Assembly (NCBI GenBank): GCA_019096195.1
Contig: JAGTXK010000051.1
Coordinates: forward strand, 62,001 to 126,000
Direction: 5' to 3'
DNA from: Boletus sp. NGJ
Lineage: Eukaryota > Basidiomycota > Agaricomycetes > Boletales > Boletaceae
Length of the DNA: 64,000 nt
Both the position numbers and the translations under genes were made by a program. Numbering within the stretch: position 1 is the first letter of the stretch; the number at the start of each line of letters is the position of its first letter. Shown piece by piece: positions 54,095 through 64,000 of the stretch. The notes beneath the pieces were generated by a model that was not told the origin of the DNA, searched no databases, and saw only the letters and a program-made list of their open reading frames with translations.

Positions 54095-56016
54095 GGGCAC
54101 ACCGTCTCTGAATCACCGAAATGACATGAAATGCTGTTTCAGCGGCATGCGAAGCACACTCGATTCCTGTGCTATACGTACTACTTTGTCCACATTCTCA
54201 ATGATTGGGAACTGTGCGGGTAGCATCGCCGTTCCTGTGATGCCGATCCAGCCACTCCTGAGACTGGCAAAATGTACCAGGAAATGATGTAACATGGGGG
54301 GGTAGTTCCGTACCCTAGAGAAAATTAAATCACTGCAATGTACTTAGCGAGTCAGGAATAGCCGGCCATCAGTTGATTCATTGTGTACCTGATTGATAGA
54401 AAGCGCCGCACACCAGCCGATGATGCATAAGCCTGGTAATCACAATCACGACGACACTCTGCAAGAATTACAACGCGACAAACCAGAACTGCAGCTGTCC
54501 AGTCTCCCGTTGTCTGGAGTCAATCAAAACTTTCAAAAGAATGGTCTCAGCAACATAACAATAATGAAAAAATACTTTGGCCTGACGAGCATTCGAAACC
54601 TTAGCAACAGAACTTAAGTTCACGGAAGCGACCAAGCTACTAGTTCCAGGTCGATGGACCTTTCGGGTCCAGGTTTCAGATCTCAGATCCGAAATTCATC
54701 GCAAACCATTACTATAATAAGCAATCCCGAGAATTTTTCGGATAGTCGGTGGCGTGGCATGTTTCCGGTGGCTCGCACACGGCAAATTATTGCCACGTTT
54801 TCCCACTCGATTCCTTGTGCACATTCGCAATCTGTTTTTTTCTCTGAGCCCTAAGCAATTGAGGCAACCCCTTATGATACACTGTGTGTAGTAGATAAGA
54901 CTTAGTTGATGCATGCTTGCGCAGGGTGCCCGGACTCGTCTGAAAGGTGGTATGTAACGTTATCCCTAGACGACTCTACCGCAGGCCTTCGAGAATTATG
55001 ATTGGAGGACGGCTGGTAAAAAAAGCATGGACCTGCCAGTGAGCTATGCTGATACGGTCACCTAAAAGGTGCCATTTTGGCTCGCTAAACCCGGTCCCAG
55101 ATTTTAACTGTATTATCAGGATTACGTTCGCTACCGCAGTAGCCGCATTTGGTAAAATAATGGCCGTGCATGGTGGCGCTCGCAGTGGCTAGCAAACAGC
55201 AATATTGTTGATCTGAGATACAAAGCGTGAGCTCGCGCTAACCACGCTAACGACACTCCTAACTAGGAGACAAATATAGCTAGCGTGAATGGCAGTAAGT
55301 GCGGACTAGTCAGACGAATTGTAAATGGCGCATCTAGTGATTATCCTACCACAATGTTCGTTATCACAGCCGCGTTGGGGGCGGGCAAAGTTGAGCGCCC
55401 AGCCTTGACTTATCCCAATTCAAGAATCAGCCGATGGTAACTTGTCTAGCATCCGATGTGAAGGTGGTCGAGGTTATCGGAAGTCTGCGCTAAATTGTAC
55501 TACTTTTGGAGCTCAGTCGCGTTGAGCCAGAGTTCGACCCCTATCAACCGCTCATATCCTCCTATACCTTTTATTCGATGATTGAGTTTGCTGGCAACCA
55601 GTCAGGATGCCCATCAGTAAATACAACGGGGACCTTGCATTGCGCGTACCCCCGCTTTGGCCCGTGACGCCCTGAAATGATATTATAATATTGTTTGGAG
55701 ATCATGGCGACTCGAAGTGAATTCTGCAGCAATGAGCCTTGCACGCGAGCCTATAATTATCCACCGCTGCAAGCAACGGAGACTGCCATATGGCTGTACA
55801 ATTTGGATCGTGATGTGTAAAGTATGAAAGCGCGGACAGCTGGAATGGGTGTTCTATCATAGAACATGAAAGACCATGATGGGCGCATAGTCTAATCCGA
55901 AATCGGAGAAAATTATTATAAACGAGGCATGTGATAGAAACAATCTGCCGAACCATTAATCGCAAAGTGCGAAGGATTATATACACACGAAACGAAAGAT
56001 AGAAAACGCAGTTCCT
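54095..56016. other. Lcc2-Lcc3 spacer, no gene seen
   Basis: The first 500 bp are the duplicated laccase upstream region. From about 54650 to 56016 I find only short frames without domains, no clear tRNA, and no transposon ends. Most of it looks like ordinary intergenic DNA. Confidence 0.5.
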
Positions 56017-58371
56017 TTATGATAATCCAGACAAGGAGCTAAAGGTCGGTGGCATGGTGCTGATGTCCGTGTGGTAACTCGTTTTGCTGGAGCTGGTTGG
56101 GTCGGAGAGAGTTGAAGTCGTGCTCAAACCGGTCAAGTTCGCGCTGATGGTGATGTCAAGGGTGGTAAGATTGAAGCTACCCGTAGTGTTGAAAAGGGAG
56201 GTAGCTTCCCGGATCCCGGCAGGGCAGAGGTCACTCCAGGAACCTGTCATCGACCGCTGTTTAGCAACCCACTCAAGATGCTGGCACATCTGACTACGCA
56301 CTCGGCAAGATATTGTTCTGTTGTATGGCAGCCGTATCAGGCGCCTCCGCCATCACCACAGCAAAACCACTGAAATCACCAGTCAGTGAATGAAGAAGAT
56401 CAGGTAAGACACGTACTTGAACAAGTGGAAGTCGATATGGCTGAGGAAGCTTCAGAACGGGTAGTCAGAATCTGTCAACAGCTACTCACCAGTGCAGAAT
56501 CCATGGGCCAGGATTATCCGTCACAAATCGGAACGTGATGTTGGACTTTTGCCCTTCTGAGCCCATCGAAACGGTGTCCCGTCTCAGTGGATTGATAAAG
56601 TTCGGGGTGCTGTTTGTAGCTGTACGAATCACATGGAAGTTGTGCTGCAACTTCGCTCGGTAATAAGACGACGGCAATAGAAAGCGACTCACGCCGTGGA
56701 GATGAATGCCGTGCTGTGACGTTCATATGAAAGATCTCAGTCTACGATGAGAACAAATTTGTCATCGGTATTACTGACCGGGCTACCTCTAGCACCTCCG
56801 GGCGTGAGATCGTTGGCGGGCATGTGAACCTCGATGACTTTGTTTCTAGGTAGTTCGTAGACGCTGCCTCTGGGAAGAAGTTCCGTGGGATGACGAGCGC
56901 CGCTCAGTATTTGAAGGAGGACGGGTGCTGGTGGGGGTCTGAAGCGAACTCCGTTGACATTGAAGCTGTTGTTAAATCCGGGTACGAGGGTTAGGACGAC
57001 GTCTGCCTTGCCCACTTCAGGGACGCCGGGAGGAGCGTGACTCTCAAGAGAATGGAGTCGACTCTCTTCGAAGTGCGCGACGACTGGTCCCTGATTCGTC
57101 GTTGGGTCCCGTGTCGGCGCGCTGGCGTACCGCAGTATCGCAGAGTTCTGCCCATCGATGAACGTTTGGTTGCCATGGTTGGGCAATGCACGTATCCAGT
57201 AGTTGTCTACCGGTTGATCAGCGGTGACCACGACAGAGTATCGCTGCCCCGCAAGGACCTGGAGCCAATCAACTTCTTCTGGAATGGTCTCAACGCCATC
57301 AGCTTCGATAATCGTCATTCGATGGCCGTCAATGGTGAAGTTATGCCATGCGTCACAGGATGCTCCGATAATACGGAAACGATAGCGTTTGCCATGCTCA
57401 ACGTTGACAACCGAAAGAGGTGTTTTCGGACCTCCTGCATAGCGTCCTTTGCCATTGATAGTGGTCGTATTGGGAGTGAACGGCGGTGCGATCTTCCGAG
57501 AGGGTACATGCCACCTATGCGTGACTTGTGTAACCGGAATCTTTAAGAATAATATGTGAAACTCACCAGTCCGCGAGAGTTATGATCGTGTTCTCTGTAA
57601 CAGCATCAGCCATGCATGCGAGTCAAATAGACAAAAATTGTAGACAGACCATCATCAACATCGTACAATCGAGCATGAGGATCATCAGGGTCGTAGATAA
57701 TCAATGGGCCACGAAGTCCGTCGCAATACTGCAATTCATGATGGGAGTGGTACCAATAGGTGCCCGTCTGGTTTTCAGCGTTGAACTGATACAAAAAATT
57801 CTGGCCAGGTTGAATGGGACATTGAGTTATGAAAGAAACGCCGTCGGCCCAGTTGGTTCTGTTCTGGAATATTCCGTGCCAGTGCTGAAGACAAACGCTC
57901 CGCCACACGACAGACAGGATGCAAAGTCGAACGAACTCACGATTGTAGTCGTCAGCTCCATGGTAGGGTCGTGCAAGTTGTTGATGACGTTGATTGAAAA
58001 ATTGCGGCCCTATTCTCGCAGCGTCATCTTTCACGGCTGCCCAACGACATCGGTGATAAGCCACGAACCTTCTGCGCCTTGATGACCGGACCAGGAAAGG
58101 TACCACCAGCTAAGGTAGCACTGGGGACGTGTGTCAGAAAAACGAGACCATCGCCAAAGATGCAAACCAACCTTCGGGTGTATCCATCAGGGTCGATTAC
58201 CTTGTTCGCGATCTCAAGCTCGCCGTTGGTAGCGTCGATGACACCCGGAGAATTAGATCCGTTTGCCCTCGTACGTACTCGAGACCTAGGTTCAGACACG
58301 CGAGAGACGGCCTCCAATGAACAGGCGATAGAGAGAAGGAAGACCAGAGACGTCAACGAGAACACGTGCAT
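56017..58371 (-). CDS. Laccase Lcc3 (secreted multicopper oxidase), diverged
   Basis: The start at 58369-58371 gives [20 protein letters not shown], a signal peptide. Exons hold [27 protein letters not shown] (about 57875), [19 protein letters not shown] (about 57750), then [19 protein letters not shown] through [19 protein letters not shown] 21-nt micro-exon (56693-56713) reads HGIHLHG where most laccases have HPxHLHG. Then come [32 protein letters not shown] and [11 protein letters not shown]. After a last intron (about 56249-56307) the C-terminus SWSDLCPAG continues into a Ser/Thr-rich tail of about 70 residues up to the stop at 56017. Introns fall at the same places as in Lcc1 and Lcc2. 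It appears intact, though exon borders were set by eye. It is only distantly related to the other two. Confidence 0.85.
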
Positions 58372-58677
58372 CTTGAGTGCGTCGAGAATCGAGATGGACC
58401 TGAGGGACCGCCTGGCTCGAGGACAGCGATGAATGATAGGTTTCGTTGCTCGAACTCTGCCTTTTCTACGCTGGAGCAAAGTCTCAGCTCATAACGATGT
58501 CATCGGTACGATTTGAAACGGAGGTTGGTGAGCCGTCACGTTGGATAGTAGACCGACTGATTCGATTCTAGACCTAGACTCGACTAGCCGTTATCGTGAT
58601 CCAGTTGGGTGGAGAACCTGAGAGCCTCCATGTCGAAAGCGAGCTGTCGAGGGTGAGGGTGTGAGAGCACAACGCCG
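58372..58677. promoter_or_regulatory. Divergent promoter region between Lcc3 and TGS1
   Basis: Only about 300 bp separate the two start codons, so the two genes must share this upstream region. No strong TATA box or named operator stands out. Confidence 0.5.
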
Positions 58678-59796
<1,119 letters not shown>

Positions 59797-60916
59797 TCGC
59801 AATTACTGACACCGCAATCGCTACTAGTAACATCAAAGTACACTGGAAGTAAGTACATTGACGCACGCCGTAACAATGATGCACGGTTAACCCCACTGCT
59901 TTATGAGCAGTGTTGTTGCAGCAAGTGTGGACATCCGTGTCGAACGTTCCATGTTACTAACCTACAGAGGTCACTTGGATGTGTGAAGTACCAAGATCGG
60001 AGGCATGCAATTTGTGGGACTCATCATTCAAGTAGGACATCAACACGCGTCCGCTTTGTCCACCGTTACCGCGTCCACCGATCAGACATAGCAATCACTG
60101 CCTCGACCATCATTCAGGGGTCACATTTCCAATCACAGACCCAAAGTTTGGCTAGGCTGTGCATTCTCGCCCGACTAGCCTCCTGTCGTCCTCCCCTATG
60201 TGTGAGAACACTTACACTATGGGCAACGTTCATGACATGGTCCGTATGAACACCGAAATCAGCGCTGGCGAGCATGATATTATTGGAGGCGCGTCCTCCA
60301 TTCTCACGCGTATTGCAGTTCACCGTGTGTATCGTCATTCGAACCAGGGGGAGAGTCGTAACATAGAGGTTCGTTTGCGAACACCCAGGCGGCACGTACT
60401 CGTGTGAGCGTGAGGCTGTACCGTATACCTCGGGTGGTAAGAACAACCCTGGAACTTTGAAGTGATACGGCCGCATCAGCGTTCCGGTATAATACGGACG
60501 CAAATTTGTGCATACAGAATCTTCAAGTTGGTGTTCTCACCAGAACATAAGTGGAACGTCGGCACCGAGAGCTCGGACATATTGCTTGGGTTGACCATAT
60601 GCATATGTACTTCCATCAAGTTCGGCCCCAATGCTCGCTCGAACCGAGGCGTCAATGTAAATGAACATGGTTCCTTGATATAGCGCTTTGCGGCGTCCTA
60701 GGCACATTCCGAGTATCTGGTCTTGTTTGCGAGAATCCATCCTGGGCGCGCTCTACGTAAAAACGCACAGCAAGGTGTCCACGGTATAACCGACAATATG
60801 TAAATTACGTCCCGTCGCTGATTGCCACGTATGCACTTGTTCCTGCCAGTGAAATCCAACTATGGGAAGGAAGAAAAAAAGAAAAAGAAAAACTTAACAA
60901 ATAACATAAAAATAGT
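59797..60916. other. Possible small minus-strand gene, not identified
   Basis: A minus-strand frame at 60537-60740 (MDSRKQDQILGMCLGRRKAL, IDASVRASIGAELDG) ends at a plausible GTGAGA donor, and after CAAAG near 60453 another open stretch follows. This could be two exons of an unknown gene between TGS1 and the DUF6533 gene. No domain is recognisable and chance cannot be excluded. Confidence 0.3.
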
Positions 60917-61608
60917 CTAAACACAAATGACAAATGCCCGCACGACTTGCGGCGCCCGACCGTCTAGATTCAACGATACCTCATTTCCAACTGTATCTGG
61001 TCCCATTGACAGCGCATCATTTAAATCTCCTCCCGTAGACCCTCTTGGCAAGTTGGCTACGTATGCTCTGGTTGGTCCCGACCCGGGGCTCATGTGTGAC
61101 CCGTAGTTTGGCGTACCCATCCTTCTGTGCGATGCTCCGAAGCATCAACGATGGAATGTGGGTGAGCGAATGGCAAAGATTGGCTCATATAAACCAACAT
61201 CAATATGATCGAGGTGATGGAAGTGGTAGGTTGGCAAGCAGGAACGAATCCGCGCTTCCATCCAGGCCCCAAATTTCGGTCGTGAATTGATGGGTAGTTC
61301 CGCCACGCGATGCGTGTTGAAGGTTGATGATGAGGCGACACGTCTATGGAATTGTGGGGGAAAGGGAATCAACACCAATACCCGAACGGCAGCTGGGAAG
61401 GATTCAGAAAAGAAAAGGACGACGTACTGCAATGGAGATAAGCATTGGAAGGAAGCTTTCATTGATTGGTCAGGAAGGGTGTCAGATGATGAGATGCGCA
61501 GCGGGACGCACAAGATCGTCACACTCGCCATGGGGTTATCACGGAGGATTAGTACCAAAATAATCACAAGAAACACTTGCGCGCGCGTTGATTCAGCTCC
61601 TCAATGCG

Positions 61609-61639
<31 letters not shown>

Positions 61640-62509
61640 TTGTTTTGCTTACCAGCAATGCACACGAACACCAACAGACCATCGCGGATGGTCACGCAGG
61701 CAATAGACGCCCTTGGTCGGACAACGCGATCCCGTTTGCGGTACGCCAACCACAAGAGGACTGTTTGTGATGCAAACGTGCCGGCGACGAACACGATGAT
61801 CGACTTTGGTATCCCGACCATTATGCAAGCAGAGTCGTAAGTCATTGTGGGGATGGCCGCTATCATGGAAGCAATCGTCGTCAAAAGCTCTATCAGAACG
61901 GCAAGGGTTGCAAACACGCAGCTCCACGCATGCCGTCCGTATAGTGCATAGACTAATCGCATCGTCAGATGGGGGAACATATGAAACTCGCAAGGTACGC
62001 ACTTCGGAGGAGCAAGACGACATCAAAACAAAGCATGAGGAATGTGACCGCTGTCATCTCGAGGGCACGATATATCCGACAATTTTCCGTGGACATGGAA
62101 TGAATCGTAAAGTAAAACAATTGAACTGAAGCCACCCCGCTAGATATAGATGGTCAGGCCCAGTCTACACAATAAAGCAAACGGACATTTACGTCTGCAC
62201 AACCAGCGCAAAGTATTTCGCAAAGATATACAACCACTTGACATAGGCTGTGTTTGCCATACTGGTGCACAACAGAAATCACGTTCTATACGGTTTCGCG
62301 TGGAAGAATACAACGACGCACGGCCAGATAAAAGTAACTTCATGGTCCAGTGAGATGAACCACTCCCAGACCATGACTATCAAAGAAGCAGCTAAAACAA
62401 ACGTTTAGGGGGGGTATAGGCGACAGACACAATTGTGTCGCTCACCTGTAGCGTACCCACAGACCTGGCATAATCCCTGGCATGTCGAAATCTCAACTGC
62501 TGTACTCAT
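60917..62509 (-). CDS. DUF6533-domain membrane protein
   Basis: A multi-exon gene for a fungal multi-pass membrane protein of unknown role. The first five exons fit by phase: 62446-62509, 62322-62391, 62193-62261, 62003-62139 and 61653-61952. They encode MSTAVEISTCQ, the DUF6533 core (AASLIVMVWEWFISLDHEVT, FIWPMANTAYVKWLYIFAKY), then MTAVTFLMLCFDVVLLLR, IYALYGRHAWSCVFATLAVL and IIVFVAGTFASQTVLLWLAY. Exon 6 starts at 61575 with FLVIILVLIL. Six to seven hydrophobic segments are apparent. The order (DUF6533 helix pair, RIYALYGR, RDGLLVF) is typical of this large Agaricomycete family. The 3' exons, down to a stop near 60917, are less certain. Confidence 0.75.
61609..61634. repeat. AT dinucleotide microsatellite in an intron
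   Basis: About 13 AT repeats lie within the intron between exons 5 and 6 of the DUF6533 gene (61576-61652). Length variation here would be silent for the protein but could affect splicing. Confidence 0.9.
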
Positions 62510-64000
62510 ACGGCGTCCTTGACCTCGTTCCAGTGGTTGGTTAAATAGGACGACCAGCTTCCTGGTCTTTCTCCGATCTGCGGTCACGATTGTGGATTGT
62601 AGTAGCGCACTGAGTGAAAGGACCGCTGGTGCGCATGCGCAACCAATCGTGGCCGGAAACAGCGGAGAAGAGTCGGAGTAGAGCCTTATAACTTACAGTT
62701 TCTCGTGGACCCCGTTAAGAATAACGTTACACTCTTACCCGAACACCCCTCGACCAGTGTTTTGACAGCGACAATCGCAGATTCTGACAGGTTTGAGTCG
62801 GCTAAGAATGTTCCATAGTATGAGCATCGCAACAATACTCGCCGAATCAGGGCATTTTGGGTCGGAGTTTGAAAACACCTCATACCTGAATACTGTTTTT
62901 GAAGGAGATATAGTGCTTCAAATTTGTGGAACCAACAAAAGACAAGTTGGATCAGTCCTTCATTGGTCCTGGCATTGAGTATATACAACACGCACCCATG
63001 CTTGGCGAGTCTGGACATAATTTAACGTCCGCCACGGTCCCAGGGACGTGGGTTGACATTCAAACAGTGCTACACCCCTGACTTCACGTCTGTGACATGC
63101 CGCGATGCCGCAGGGTGAATACCACCGCAGCATCACAACCACACCGCAAGGAGAGTACCTCGTGCCCATCAACGACTCCAAGTGCGCTCGCCCCGCTACT
63201 CCTCAATCCCGGTCGATATGTGGTGACCGGACAATCCTGGGAGACGTGTCGACAGGTCTCCAGATTTCTCTATGTTCGCTGCGGAAGGTTTTCCATTTTG
63301 CCTTTATCGGAAAACATGAAAAATACGAGATGAGCCGACCCCATGATACGGTGCAGATCCGTGGGCGTTGTGTAACCCTCCGATGACCGCCTTCCTCACC
63401 GACTCCCACGCAAGGCTCGTTCCTAATGTGGCACATTGTTAAGGATCGCTGAGCAACCTGAAGCAGTGATGCAAGGATCAAAGGTCAAAGGTGACTAGTC
63501 ACTGACGGTCGGGACCGAATTCTGACCTCGTACGAAGGTCGGTCAAGAGGGCGAACGGATCATTTGGTACCCTAATTAACTGTACATAAAAGCTCTGGCA
63601 GAAGATACAAGATGAACCAGACCGTGGCACGAGAATGCATGCAGTTGACAATACAGCAGCTCCGAAATCAAGACGATGCTGCGTTTGCGAGCGGTTTATT
63701 CAATCGCACGGATGTGAACAGATGCAGAACTGCGAGAACTAGGTAAGCATTTCTCGAAATCACAGTAGCTCAAGGGAAACTCGCGAATTCAGATTGTTGT
63801 GGACGTTATGTTCAGGGAGAACGTGGGGATGTGAGTTTAATTTACTCACCAGTACATAATTGCACAACTGAATCTCGGCATCAAGAGCATCCATTGAACC
63901 CCTTTTCATCGCAGCCAATATCCCCCAAGCCAGCAATACCAGGCTTGATACTACCTCCTATGTCTTGGGAGTTTCTGTCGGAACTACTATGGCACCCACA
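62510..64000. other. No identified gene at the right end
   Basis: Short frames at 62686-63018 (-) and 63105-63386 (+) show no recognised domain. A minus-strand frame entering from the edge (about 63850-64000: MKRGSMDALDAEIQLCNYVL before a GTGAGT donor at 63849) could be the first exon of another gene. It is too short to name. No transposon ends or RNA genes were seen. Confidence 0.35.

Overview
The window looks like nuclear DNA of a basidiomycete fungus, most likely an Agaricomycete. Evidence: KDZ (CxC2-type) and Plavaka transposases, DUF6698 and DUF6533 proteins, extracellular laccases split by many introns of about 45-75 bp, and chromodomain Ty3/Gypsy retrotransposons. The species cannot be named from the sequence.

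Layout. Bases 1-47,000 are a transposon graveyard. It opens with a small foldback MITE (6-192), a decayed KDZ transposase gene (about 880-3860) and a solo LTR (3898-4806). Then comes a fossil reverse transcriptase/RNase H retroelement, tentatively DIRS-like, now in three pieces (4812-5445, 14455-14657, 46736-46985). It was split by two Plavaka DNA transposons, Plavaka-1 (5448-14452, TSD TG) and Plavaka-2 (14660-46733, TSD TT). Each Plavaka carries two divergent genes, a DUF6698 gene (-) and the transposase (+). Plavaka-1 was hit by a Tc1/mariner deletion derivative (6848-8088). Plavaka-2 was hit by Gypsy-2 (16463-32110, TSD TGTAT), by a nearly whole Tc1/mariner (32229-33825) and by Gypsy-3 (37449-44943). 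Gypsy-1 (16750-25220, TSD GCTAG) sits inside the 5' LTR of Gypsy-2. A solo LTR of the Gypsy-1 family (39545-40595) sits inside Gypsy-3. The nest is four levels deep and nearly every boundary is fixed by terminal and target-site repeats.

Bases 47,000-64,000 are ordinary gene space. Three laccase genes lie in tandem on the minus strand: Lcc1 47281-49417, Lcc2 51858-54032 and Lcc3 56017-58371. Lcc1 and Lcc2 belong to a roughly 3 kb duplicated unit that includes the promoter. Lcc2 can be read through 11 exons to a complete 546-residue protein, Lcc1 carries a one-base frameshift, and Lcc3 is more distant. They are followed by a TGS1 cap-hypermethylase gene (58678-59796, +) and a DUF6533 membrane protein gene (about 60917-62509, -). 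The last 1.5 kb holds nothing I could identify.

How it fits together. The laccases would act as secreted phenol oxidases, and TGS1 and the DUF6533 gene are housekeeping or lineage genes. The transposon island ends about 300 bp downstream of Lcc1. The observations most worth following are the repeated divergent DUF6698-Plavaka pairing, self-priming signatures in all three Gypsy elements, a zinc-knuckle third ORF in Gypsy-1, CpG-biased decay of LTR pairs, the palindromic arms of both Tc1 elements, and a 21-nt laccase micro-exon that encodes exactly the HPIHLHG copper motif.
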